Assembly (NCBI GenBank): GCA_035048485.1
Contig: CM068590.1
Location: forward strand, 3,694,093-3,758,092
Direction: 5' to 3'
DNA from: Pteria penguin
Lineage: Eukaryota; Mollusca; Bivalvia; Pterioida; Pteriidae
DNA: 64,000 bases
Of the stretch, positions 12,666 through 23,433 are shown in pieces; the stretch's first letter is position 1; the number at the start of each line of letters is the position of its first letter. The notes beneath the pieces were generated by a model that saw only the letters and a program-made list of their open reading frames with translations, searched no databases and was not told the origin of the DNA. A program made the position numbers and the translations under genes.

Positions 12666-13861
12666 TTAAAACTTTAACAATAAGATATATGTATTTATAT
12701 ATGTGCGTCTGTAGTTATATACATTTTATTCTTAATGCTCAGGAATAAATACATTTTTCTTGACGATGTTGTATTCTATTGAAACATTTTATTCACATCA
12801 CGAGTTAAACTTCTTAACTAAGGGATATTCTACTTTAAAACTATCATTTATATGTATATAAGTTACTTAGACTATACAATAAGATATATTCTTCAGAATG
12901 GATTTGGGTGGATTTTCAAAAATGTGTGATACATACTGTGGTAATTCGTAAGGCATGAAAAGAATTTTGTTACACATTGTTTAAGGTTCATCATTCGTAA
13001 TAAATATCTTCAGTGAACAACTGTTTGTTTTGAAGTTTCAGTACCAAAACATGCAAGTTACATACAAGTTAATACTTAGTGTCTAATAATCTAATGGTAA
13101 ATGAACCAGAAAGCACAAAGAACGCAAAATAAAACATCGAATGTTTCAGGAATCTCTAAAAGAAGAGTGTTTAACAGTTGGAATGAATTAATGAGTTGAC
13201 TACTATCTCTTGCCACATAATAAAGAACTTTTACATTTGTAGTAATGTTCATAATTTTATTTGATAAAATTGATCTTAAAAGAGAGGAATACAAATCAAA
13301 TACCATATAGCTGTTTTTGTTTCTCAGTTAATTGCATAAATGATGGAAGTCAGTAAAACCTCGTAAATATGAACGATCTGCAGATTTGATGCAATTAAAG
13401 CAAGCAAGACTTCAATCAGTTTTATGAAATTTATGAGACATGATAACATCGAAAACGGCATCGATGTGATGTAATTATCAATATACTATTCCAAAAACCA
13501 ATGTTTTTTCTGAATACTATCAATGAATGCAAAAATATCTGATTAATAACCACGTGTTGCTTGGACTCGAAACTCTAGAAAAGCGTGATGTTGCCATCAA
13601 GGCGAATCGAACGCTGTGTTTAACAAATTGAGTGCTCAAACACGCGTTTAGTATATCAAACTATGCCTTAAAGAATGGAGTTATCAAAGAATACTTTTTT
13701 GTCGTTATTTATATTCTAAATATACATGGATTCATTTTTCCGCTAGTTAGATTTACAAAATTATTCTCAATTAATCTCATTTTCTAACTTTGTACTGTTG
13801 AAAAATAAATTCAACCCTCCCCGCCTCCAAATTCCATAATTGTAACAGCAAAGCCGATAAG
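12666..13861. other. Non-coding stretch
   Basis: AT-rich, with no supported gene, RNA or repeat. A 71-codon minus-strand frame at 13091-13306 has nothing recognisable. Confidence 0.35.
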
Positions 13862-14534
13862 ATTTAACGAGGCCTGCTCTAAAATGTGTGTGCATCACGT
13901 CTGCGCAACGCCACGCTCTACCCACGGTGAGTTCAATGTCACGTAATTGGAATTCACTGTTCAACAATACATAATTTTCATAGTAATGAGTCCCACAAAC
14001 CATTGAAGTATGACATATCCGTTTATGACGTCAAAAATATTACAATAGAAAATCTTTTTTACGGTGCAAGGATGAAAGCAACCCAAGTAAGATGACGATA
14101 GGCAAAATTTATAGTTATCTCAATTACATAGCTAATAAACTGGTGAAACTAGCGTAGATTAGAAGTGCTTGGTCATAGACCGAGAGGGCATTGTATTTCA
14201 GTCAAACTAATGGCTCATCAGTATCCGGTTTTTCTAATGAGACAGCTAAAATGAGACTGTACGTGTTACGTAAAAGATTCCTTTGTAATGCATCAGACAT
14301 ATGCTGTCACCATATTAGTGAAATGATATTGGCGCGAAAATAAACAAGGAAGAACGAAACACATAAACACGGAGTTATTTTCTGCCAATGCGTTGTACAT
14401 TAAAGACATCAATTCAGCAAAAGCCAACGGCAGACTACGGACACTTCAGACATCCAAAGGTCAATTTTAATTTTTAAGATATATGTCATCAGACAATAAT
14501 TCTACGACCACCATACGATCATCAAAAGACAACC

Positions 14535-14662
14535 CATCGACCACAGCAAGCATCTCAGTCGATATTCATCGACCACAGCAAGCATCTCAGTCGATATTCA
14601 TCGACCACAGCAAGCATCTCAGTCGATATTCATCGACCACAGCAAGCATCTCAGTCGATATT
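14535..14662 (+). repeat. 32-bp tandem repeat, four units
   Basis: Units begin at 14535, 14567, 14599 and 14631 and are essentially identical (CATCGACCACAGCAAGCATC plus CTCAGTCGATATT-like remainder). Copy 1 of the surrounding duplication has a single diverged unit near 8765-8790, so the expansion is specific to this copy and recent. Confidence 0.9.
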
Positions 14663-15411
14663 CATCAAGTGAGCGGATCGAGTTAGGCCGGCGTTTTGGC
14701 ATCAGGCGGACATCGGAATACTCCGACATGGGAATATAAAGCCATGTGACTGTATTAATCATGCTTGTTCCGCAGGACTTTTGTCAGATTTTCTTAAGAA
14801 AACATACACTTATATAAAAAGAATGAACATGCATATATTTTTGTTAATACATGTTCAAAGAATATACGATCTACGCTGCATATTGTACGAACCTAGACAT
14901 AGAAACCAGTTGAGAATCGGTTTTAGCCCTATCCGATTTATATATATCATACCGTTCCCATGCTGATACTTGCGGACGATAAACTGAAGTCATATACTAC
15001 CAAAGCTCAGACCGATACCCTTCCAGCACAAGATTTGTCGCCTTTCTATTGTAGATTTATACCGATTCATAGACATAGTGGGTATAGTTAAACAACTAAG
15101 GTGTTTTTCAAAGATATTAATTAAAGACAATATATACAGAACTTCCTTATATAAGGACTTCCTCCTCGATTTTATTCTTGGGGGTATGGTGTGACGTAAT
15201 TGGCTGTTGTTGATCTACCTTTATAAGATCTTGGTAAAAAATAAAAAAATTCATTGTTTAAAGTATAATACTATGAAATTCATAAATTTCATATCAAAAT
15301 TTTATTTTGAAATGGCCCCTTTGCTTTATCTCCAGGGATACACCTCATTTTCTTTTCATTGCCGGGTACACCCCAATTTTTAATATTTGTCTTGAAGCTG
15401 AAGATATGTTC

Positions 15412-15578
15412 TTTGTCAGATTAAATGACCGTCCTAAGTCGGTATCGTAATTGCACTACAATCAAATATTTTTGTAATGTGTTATATGTTCTAGTATATT
15501 ATTTATATTCATGTATTGTATAGCTCCTTGGTGACTTCTGCCACATAACTGAGCCAGTAACTCCTCTTTTTTCTTTAT
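15412..15578 (+). mobile_element. Retroelement 3' tail inserted into duplication copy 2
   Basis: The block GACCGTCCTAAGTCGGTATC ... TGCACTACAATC ... CATAACTGAGCCAGTAACTCC matches the reverse complement of 38590-38745, the 3' untranslated part of the retroelement described at 38330-39790. Duplication copy 1 lacks it at the corresponding site, so it inserted after the duplication. Confidence 0.7.
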
Positions 15579-15640
15579 TTTTATATGCATTATTCAAATT
15601 TTCAAATTGACAGTTTCTCACAAATAAATACTGCCTCCTT

Positions 15641-16109
15641 AAAATCGAAAGAGGTCTTCCTTTGCCTTATCCATATATATATTGTACTAATTAAAATGAA
15701 AATCTTCAAGAGAAAAAATTAAGTTATTGTGTGTCATAGAGAATGGTTCTTGGACCGAAAAGTTCACAAGTTTGGCTGAAGTTTTCATGGTCGTTCTAAA
15801 TATGAATTTTGTTTTTGCATCTACATTGGACCCAGTCTAGGGGTCCCCTCCCTGTAAAAAGGACATTTAAGTTAGCTTAGCAGTAGTAGACTTATTGGAT
15901 CGTTTACTGATTCTTTGGCGAAAATATAATTTCATTGTGGAGTATTTATAATCAAAATGTAGTAAAGATGATCTGTTTTTGCGAATTTTCATTATTTTAG
16001 AATTGTGCCAAATACATTAAGGAGAAGATTGAAGATATTTGACCAAGCTGTACGACACAAATCATCAAGAACATGCAAACAAAACATGATAATAGTCAAA
16101 AAACACACA
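15641..16109. other. Non-coding stretch
   Basis: AT-rich sequence between the two retroelement tails; no supported gene. Confidence 0.3.
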
Positions 16110-16215
16110 AAATGACATTACAAAAATACTAGATTGTACTGCAGTTACGATACCGACTTGGGACGGTCGATTAAAGTAAATAATATCACTCAGTCGGTGT
16201 AGTCAACCGGTTAAA
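16110..16215 (-). mobile_element. Retroelement 3' tail fragment, inverted
   Basis: The minus strand repeats the same diagnostic block (the plus strand reads CAGTTACGATACCGACTTGG followed by GACGGTC), then a degraded AACCGGTTAA motif. It is a short, diverged copy of the family at 38330-39790. Confidence 0.55.
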
Positions 16216-16300
16216 CATAAGAATTCAATGTGTCTGAAATGGTTTCCTTGCCCAAATCGAGACCCTGTTCTTTACATAGATTTCAAGTAATCATGGCAAT

Positions 16301-16302
16301 TA

Positions 16303-16374
<72 letters not shown>

Positions 16375-16435
16375 GAATAATAATAATGATAATAATAATA
16401 GTAATAATAATAATTATAATAATAAAAATAACAAT
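16301..16435. repeat. TAA trinucleotide microsatellite
   Basis: About 135 bases of nearly pure AAT/TAA repeats with a few interruptions. They create spurious poly-Ile and poly-Leu open frames on both strands. Confidence 0.95.
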
Positions 16436-17729
16436 AATGGTATTGATAATATTAATAATATCCTCGTCCCTGGTATATTTTGAAAATCCGTGATAGATTT
16501 CACTCGTAAAGCGCTTTGAATCATGTATATATACCATGTTACTTCATTTTGATTACTGAATTTAATAGCACAAGTCTTTACCCTATACAGAATATGAGTT
16601 CTTAAATTGTAATACCAACAAAATAACACAAAAGCATACAAAAGCACATAATCTTGCAATGGTCAAAATACTAGAAATATTAGAAATGCATTATATAAAG
16701 AATAAAGCACTACATCGGAAAAGATATATAAACACAAGAGTTGTATCTTATCAAGCAATAAAATCCCAGAGGAGAAAAGATTGATATAGTATCACTTTTT
16801 CAATGGTTGGAATACTCTATTACATACTAAACACAATTAAAGATTCATAAAATATCATAGAAATATTCTTACCATAATATTTGCTCTTTATTACTTCATA
16901 AGTTTGATCATATACCAGAGTGGATTTATTGCACTATACTCGCAATTTGACACTTTTTATGTCTTCAGTGATGCTAAACGTCAAAACTGATGAAATGCAG
17001 AGCAACTAATTTCCAAATTGACACCATTTAAGGACAGAACTATTCTTGAGGGAGATTGTCCTTAGTTATAAAATAATTTACTAACCTTTATTACAGTAAT
17101 TTGATGTATCTGTTGATGTCATTATCAATAAATTACATGTTGTAAGTTGTCATTACGTCATCTATATATGCACAATGGAATCTTTATATAGAACACAAAT
17201 TAAAAGGAGTGTAAAACAATTGTCATATTGTATGAAAATTCATATGAACTTTATTATCATTATACTTGTATTTATATACTACAATCAATAGAACTGTCGC
17301 TTTGTAACAAACTAGATCTAAGCATGAATGACTTTCCTCCGGGACACCGAGACTTTATTTCAAGAAATGTATTTATATAAATTGAACTCCTGATTTTTTC
17401 TTCTTTTATAAACATTTTAAGTATGTGAAACAGAAAAAGGTATTATCCCAACAAATTCACTATTTCATTGAAACAACTAAATATATAAATATGAAAGTTT
17501 CTCATATATATTGACGAATGTCCATCATATAACAACGAAAATCCATATATAATGACAAAAACATAGCGAAAATAAATTTAATTGTATGCTTACTGCTGAA
17601 GGGCAGATGCACCTGTACCAAAACTTTGAACTTCGTGACCACTGTGTCAGTCTTTCAGGAAATGACATACGTAGCCTTTGCATAATTAAAAAAATCAGAC
17701 ATGTAATGATATGCCGGTATAATGCAATA
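16436..17729. other. Non-coding stretch
   Basis: AT-rich, without a supported gene or recognised repeat. Confidence 0.35.
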
Positions 17730-18365
17730 CAGTTGAAACTCGTTATGTCAAAGTCGACGTGACCAAAGCAAATATTTCGACTTATCCGGAATTCGAGATA
17801 AACATCAGCTGTTTATGTAACCATTTTCGATCATTCTTATTACTATAGGAATATACATGCATTGTTTTACCTGATATTCTATATTTCAGTCCGTGTAATG
17901 CATATTTCTACTATTCGTCAACCTAATGACAAGCCGATGAATAAAGAAAAATTCAAAAATCGTATTTTCAGCTATTAATGTTTTTTAAATTAATAATTTA
18001 CAAGCTGCGAAAACGATACTGGCCTATTATCTGCCTCAAATCAAGATGTTTGATGAACTAATGAGATTAGCATATTCTAAAATAATTTGTGCCGATACAA
18101 TCCAATTATCTAATCATCGTCAATCAGGTGAAATGGCTTCACGGTCAAACAATCAGCAATTATCGTACACCCCGCTGGGATAATTGGTTGTTCCCATTTT
18201 TGGGACTGTAAAATGTCTTTGACATAAGCAGAATTTCGACTTATCCTTCTTTGTTTTAACTGAAGTAAAATCGTATAGAAATTAAAGGAAAAAATTCGGG
18301 ACTTAACTTGACCTTGAGATAAGCATAATTTCGACTTAAGTGACTTTGAGATGACGAGTGTCAAT
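17730..18365. mobile_element. Non-autonomous inverted-repeat DNA element flanked by TA
   Basis: The left end (CAGTTGAAACTCGTTATGTC, from 17730) pairs with the right end read in reverse (TTGACACTCGTCATCTCAAA). The imperfect match spans about 26 bases, and TA stands at both flanks (17728-17729 and 18366-18367). Inside, words such as TTTCGACTTATCC recur near both ends. The size (about 636 bp), TA target and CAGT-GAA-CTCGTTAT type ends fit a miniature element of the pogo/Tigger branch of IS630-Tc1-mariner; the branch is inferred. There is no transposase frame. Confidence 0.65.
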
Positions 18366-19000
18366 TAATTAGTTTCTGCAATATCAAGCGTTGAATCGGG
18401 TGCTAAAAATAGGCTTGGATATTTGGAGAAGTACATAGTTGTTGGTAAAACTTGTTGTTTGAGTGAAATTTCCTGAACTACTAACCTTATGCCTCCTTTA
18501 TCAAGACAAAATATATGCAACACGATATTGAGTAGTGTTGAATCAGGAGCTCAGATTCATATTTTGATCAGTTTTTAATTCATAGCGTACATTGTGACTC
18601 ACATATGTAACGTTTTCTTAGAATTGCAAAATTATTTTGAAATATATGTTTTCTTGACTGATCAATTATTTTCACAAAATCATTGAATGCATTTTTCATC
18701 GTCATTATCTTTTTGGTGATGATTGAATTAAGATGTAATAAGATTGTATATTAGATGATTAATAAAAATTAAGGAAATGGGGTACGAGATCATGTGGTGT
18801 AACGCAGGACTGATAGATCTGTAGACTTTTCCAAAAATAAAGTTTACTTGATAGATGATAGAAATATATGCTTATGCGATACTTTTACTATTGTTATCAT
18901 AAAGTCGAACAGAAGTCATTACAAAATAATCATTTGGAAATAAACAAAAATATGAAATGAAATAAATAACTAAATAAATAAGGAAATGAATAATTAAATA
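18366..19000. other. Non-coding stretch
   Basis: AT-rich; no gene or repeat family recognised. Confidence 0.3.
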
Positions 19001-19058
19001 AATGATGATGATGCTGATGATGATGATGATGATGATGATGATAATAATAATAATAATG

Positions 19059-19115
<57 letters not shown>
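19001..19115. repeat. GAT/AAT trinucleotide microsatellite
   Basis: A run of ATG/GAT repeats passes into AAT repeats over about 115 bases. The poly-Tyr/His and poly-Leu/Ser minus-strand frames here are artefacts of it. Confidence 0.95.
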
Positions 19116-19344
19116 GGGAATGACCCCGATTCCCGAGCCGTAGTTCATAAAACAAAATCCTTCTCAATTGTGCTATAATTATAAATGATGTAGTTAGTGA
19201 TGGGTGGATACTGTAAAGTGCAGCGATATATCCTTTCACTGTCACAATTTTTAACCAATAATGCATAGAAATATTTATTTTAATTGTTTCATACAAATAA
19301 CACACTCCCGTATCGCTATGAATACATGTATCAGAATATTTGGT

Positions 19345-19600
19345 GTGATTCAGTGGATCAGGTGCTCGGCGCATGACTGAGAGGTCCTAGGTTCAAATAC
19401 CGCCATGGTCATATCGGTTTTCTGTCTTTTGAAAGAGACAGGGTAATAAATTGCCCGTATAACAGTAGGCGTGGCAAGTAAAAGACCCCTCATTGCTTCT
19501 GGTTTGTCTGTTGAAAAGATTTGAATTCTTATGTAATGCATCAGGCAGATGCCGTCACCATATATGTGAAAAGGTCGTGGAGGGACGTAAACCATAATTA
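19345..19600 (+). mobile_element. tRNA-derived SINE, near full length
   Basis: The head has a degraded tRNA-like RNA polymerase III promoter (B box GGTTCAAATACC). The body includes GAAAGAGACAGGGTAATAAAT, a GTGGCAAGTAAAAGACCCCT block and the family tail ATGCATCAGGCAGATGCCGT...GTGGAGGGACGTAAACC. Related copies lie at 2239-2330, 56468-56655 and 63405-63670. Confidence 0.75.
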
Positions 19601-20689
19601 ATTAGTTTTGTAACCTGATTAAGCGTAGACCGTTCTTTGTCAGTTTTCACAAGTTATTTACATAGAGTGTTTTATATATGAATGGGATTATAAACTATTA
19701 TCATTTTCATTAATTCACAATTAGATTACGTTTAAAACTTGACGATAAATTTAAAAGCTTTTTCAATAGTCTGAACATATAAATGCTGCAGTTTTGTGTT
19801 TAGGTTCTGTTAAAAATAAAAAAGTTCACTGATATTTCGGCATGTAGTAAAAGCTTGAGTCATTTTTCTCTGGGAAACAAACTTTTTGTGTAAGAAATTT
19901 TTGAAATTTCCAGAAGTTAACATCGGAAAATTCTTTACGTTAGTGGCAATATTTATATGATTGCATACATACATGTTATCCTTTTTATGCTGTAAAGGAT
20001 TCAGGCAATTTTTCTACTTTGTATAACTATTATGCATTGTATTTAAATCTATATTGTTGTATTTTATAAGACTCAATCTCACACTTCTATATTTCAAATA
20101 GTTACATTTCATTGTATACAATATTGGACATGCACTGCATTATGTGATACAAATACTTTTCTTTCAAATCCCTTACATGTATCATACGTTGCATGACGAA
20201 AACAGGACATTCGTAGCAAATAGAAGATTGAGGGGGAAAAGTTGGAATAAGAGTATGTAAGGATTCACAAAAATATTTTGCTCGATTTGTCTTGCCGCAC
20301 CGAACCGATTTAGGATGTTCAATTAAACAATAACTCAGTGTATTTAACTGGCTCTGGGGCCCACCACCACATTCTCCACAAAGCATTCTCTATAAAGGGG
20401 AGATGAACTAATAATTAACTGAAATGGCAACTAAAGTTGTGCAGTTTGACATAGATTGACCGACAAATTATTGGCAGTCCAATGACCCCTTTCCTGTTTC
20501 TTTATTCTTTAAAACTTTTATTGCTTCCAAATAATCGATACATTTACGACACGTAGCATGATATTGTGACAGTTGATAATTGTGGCATTGAAATATACTT
20601 AAATAAAACAAAATTATTGAATGCTATTAAGGAATCACCTTTTGGGGTATAGAGATTTAAAATATAAAAAACGATATTCATACGGGATG
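19601..20689. other. Non-coding stretch with one unassigned minus-strand frame
   Basis: A 94-codon minus-strand frame (20102-20386) contains several Cys residues (LCGECGGG, YECPVF) but no domain I can name. It could be a retroelement scrap. Otherwise AT-rich and featureless. Confidence 0.3.
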
Positions 20690-20780
20690 ATTTGTGCTTC
20701 GTTTCACCTGGTTAGATGGCGATGTTCCTAGACTCCCATGGCATGTCATACATATTTCGCAATTGGACCTAAGTCACAAA
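20690..20780 (+). pseudogene. Short reverse-transcriptase C-terminal relic
   Basis: FTWLDGDVPRLPWHVIHISQL matches the motif LDGDIPRLPSYGIYISEL of the retroelement at 38330-39790. Only this piece is readable; the sequence beyond it does not continue the protein. Confidence 0.55.
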
Positions 20781-21049
20781 GTCCAGACTGTACTATTCAC
20801 TCGCTTTGTCAAGTCTCTGTTCCTGAATCCGATTGTCCAAAACCATAACCATTGTAGCAATCCCTGGTGTGAATTTGGAAAGAAAAGAATATGTGACATG
20901 AATAAACACCCTTGAATATCTCCATAACACACGTTCACTGATACCATACACTACAGGTAAGTATGAAAACATGACAAAAAGTCATTTCATCTCAATGAAA
21001 ATCGGTAAGTGTAGCTTAACTACCAGTTGTGACTAAGGAATTCTACGAT

Positions 21050-21345
21050 TGCCATTGTCAGTGAAAAGAATGCTACCCTGAGGAATGACGGGAAAGTCAT
21101 TACAAAGAAAGTCAATTTCGGTCATCTACTGTACGTTACCATCACGGTTCATCAATTATATTCGACGAGGGCGAGATTTCCGTGAGGTGATGAAATTCTT
21201 CATCATATTCGATGAATGATTAGTCTTTACCCAGACCTGACCTGGTGACGTGGTACAAGCGACGAATGGATTTTTATTGCCAGAAATGAATGATGACACT
21301 ACTGACGTGAATCTTGCAGGGAACTCAGAGGCTCAATAAATTGTG
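21050..21345 (-). pseudogene. Decayed TRIM-like fragment (hinge and start of NHL-like part)
   Basis: Nucleotide similarity to the intact TRIM-like gene is patchy but collinear: ACCCTGAGGAATGACGG matches CCCTGAGGATTGACAG at 47710, and TGACGTGGTACAAGCGA ... CAGAAATGAATGATGACACTAC matches TGACTTAGTACAAGCGA ... CAGAATGATGACAG at 47830-47905. The upstream B-box and coiled-coil parts are absent, and stops break all frames. It lies about 1.3 kb from the C-terminal end of the TRIM-like locus at 22.6-27.9 kb, suggesting a third copy once stood in tandem. Confidence 0.5.
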
Positions 21346-21377
21346 ATCATCAATTTGAGCAAAAGTGTAATTTTGAA

Positions 21378-21447
21378 GTGACGAGTCGAACCCAGGACCT
21401 CTCGATCACGAGCCGAGCACCTTAACCACTAGGCCACACCGGCTTAG
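21378..21447 (-). mobile_element. tRNA-like SINE head, minus strand
   Basis: Read on the minus strand: GCCGGTGTGGCCTAGTGGTT (A box type), then GAGAGGTCCTGGGTTCGACT (B box type). It looks like a tRNA but lacks pairing acceptor ends, so it is a SINE head and not a functional tRNA. Confidence 0.6.
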
Positions 21448-21518
21448 TATGTATGATTAATAACAAAACAAATGTCGATACAACTATAGATACCTCTTCC
21501 TTTATTCTAAATAATTCG

Positions 21519-21692
21519 GGGCAGGCTTGGTGTAGTGGTTAAGCGCTTGACTTGCGGCGCCGACGATCCGGGTTCGATTCCCGGGTTGCGCCACTATGTT
21601 TAAGAGGTTGGTAACCTTCTGCTTCCATGTCGCGATATAACTGAAATATTGTTGAAAGCGACGTAAATCACCAATTAACCAACCAACCAACA
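21519..21692 (+). mobile_element. tRNA-derived SINE with ATGTCGCGATATAACTGAAA tail
   Basis: The head has GGCTTGGTGTAGTGGTTAAG (A box) and GATCCGGGTTCGATTCCCGG (B box). The body ends with a GCGATATAACTGAAATATTG block, AAAGCGACGTAAA, and a CCAA-rich simple tail. This is the best preserved polymerase III promoter in the window. The GCGATATAACTGAAATATTG body is a common mollusc SINE signature as I know it. Confidence 0.8.
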
Positions 21693-22589
21693 TCTAAATA
21701 ATTTGGAAGAGGGATATGTGAATGCTTGAAAGCATAATCAAATGTCACTTGATTGACGCTAATGAATATAAAGTGACTGAGGGTTTGATAATCATAATTT
21801 TGATACAATTGTGTTAATGCAGGTGACAGTAACATATGATATTAAGGACATGTTTGGTGAAGTAGTCTCAATCGAGAGAATGAGTTCTTATAAGAGAGAT
21901 ATTCACCCTCTGGCTTTTGTCAAATAGATTCCGTCATTCTTTGTGAAAACAAAGCGAGGGCCTTCTGTTATTAAAAACAATAAAATGAAAGCTAGCATAT
22001 CTTTCATTTCTTATTAAAGAGATTGTGTATCATTTATTTCAAAATTAACTTCAATGCAGCTATCCTAAATGAAGTTAGTTTATTTGGTATCTTGTCTTTT
22101 ACCTTCTTTATATTATTATAGTACTATTATCATGTTTTGTGTGCATATCCTTGTTGATTTGTGTCATACAGCTTTGTCAAATGTCTTCTGTTTTCTCTTT
22201 TATTTAAAATAATAGTGTATAAATTATGTTTGACATTCCAGTATTAAAAGATACACAAGCAAATATATCGCTCTCATGTATAGCTCTGTCCTTAGTTCGA
22301 TAAAGAAAACCTAAAAACATTAATAGAATTCTTAAGCTCATCTTCAAAATCCTTTTGAAAGTGATAATACATGTACGTATAGGAATGACAACCACCCTCT
22401 CCATCCTTGTAGAAAGATAAATGGAATATATTTAGAAAGAAAAATGAACCTTCCTGATGAAATATTCGGTCAAACAATAGAAAACAAAAATAAGTGACCA
22501 AACACTAGATTACAAACAGCAAATAGAAGATTACAAACACATATTCTTTTTAGATATCATCATATTGACCACATACTATTCACGATGTC
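21693..22589. other. Non-coding stretch
   Basis: AT-rich. CAGCTTTGTCAAATGTCTTC near 22170 resembles a word found beside retroelement tails (29221, 32455), so a fragment of that family may be present. No gene is supported. Confidence 0.3.
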
Positions 22590-22679
22590 GTATGGGATAT
22601 TTATTTTTTGTTTTTAATATCTGATTATTTACGTCATGGTACATTACATCTGTTCCTTAACAACGCAGATAGTCTTCAG

Positions 22680-23430
22680 TATTGAAATGTTCTCACTGTT
22701 CCTCCCTCCTCCCAGATCGACGACTATCCTTTGCTGTCTATTTTAATGTACACTAGAGCCTCCAGTCCAATAAGATGCATATCCTGTAAAGACGTGCCAT
22801 CCATATCCAGGATGTGTATACTGTTATTTTTTCATCGGTTACGAGGAATCGTCCATTAGTATCTGTACTAACGTCACTCGGGTTGAGCAAGAAAGCATCG
22901 GATCCTGTAAACTCGTACCGCAGTCTGTGGTCTGTATCAAATGCCAAAATGTCATCACACACGTACAGATTGTCATTGGCTTTATATGGGTTGGCAAACA
23001 AACCTTGATCATGCACATATATAAGGACGCCCTTACCAGTGTAATGGATAACCCGGCTAGGGTAATCGATATCCCAGCGTCCTTTATGTCACTGTTATGT
23101 AGAGAGTATATACCAGGTGGTTTGTAGTGTGTGAGGAATAGGGTTTTTATTTCCCATGACGGCCTTTCCATTGAAGATGACTTGATACTGCCAAACCTAA
23201 CAGTAGTGAAGAGAACATCTTCCATAGGATCGACAGTGAAGTCACTGAACACGAAAACAGTGTTGATGGTATCACATACAGCACCTTGAAGATGCATCAT
23301 CTGTACACGATCAACACCAGTCTTCACCCAGGCCCAACATTATGACGTGGTACAGGCGATGTGTGGATTACCATACTCGGGACAGAATGACGATACTACT
23401 TCTGGCGTAAATAGTGTGGTCTCTAGAGAC
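22680..23430 (-). pseudogene. Broken NHL-like C-terminal part of the expanded TRIM-like gene
   Basis: The minus strand repeats the C-terminal domain of the intact paralogue in at least two frames: VDRVQMMHLQGAVCDTINTV and GIYSLHNSDI in one (from about 23327), then LYVCDDILAFDTDHRLRYEF and PSDVSTDTNGRFLVTDEK in another (to about 22753). Frame changes and stops separate these pieces from each other and from the array upstream, so the propeller cannot be made in one piece from this genomic reading. Either the locus is decaying or it now makes only the N-terminal product. Confidence 0.75.
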
Positions 23431-23433
23431 TAA

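Larger units (their letters stand above)
13862..15640 (+). repeat. Old direct duplication, copy 2
   Basis: This is the partner of 8050-9780. Relative to copy 1 it carries two later changes: expansion of one 32-bp segment into four tandem units (14535-14662), and an insertion of about 165 bp derived from a retroelement 3' end (15412-15578). Outside these, the order of shared blocks is the same. Confidence 0.7.

Noticed and set aside
14483..14686. 67-codon plus-strand frame rich in Ser
   Set aside because: Produced by the 32-bp tandem repeat (not a multiple of three) and absent from duplication copy 1.
16230..16537. Poly-Ile frames on both strands
   Set aside because: Translation of the TAA microsatellite.
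21378..21590. tRNA genes
   Set aside because: A and B boxes are present, but acceptor stems do not pair properly and SINE bodies follow, so these are SINE heads.
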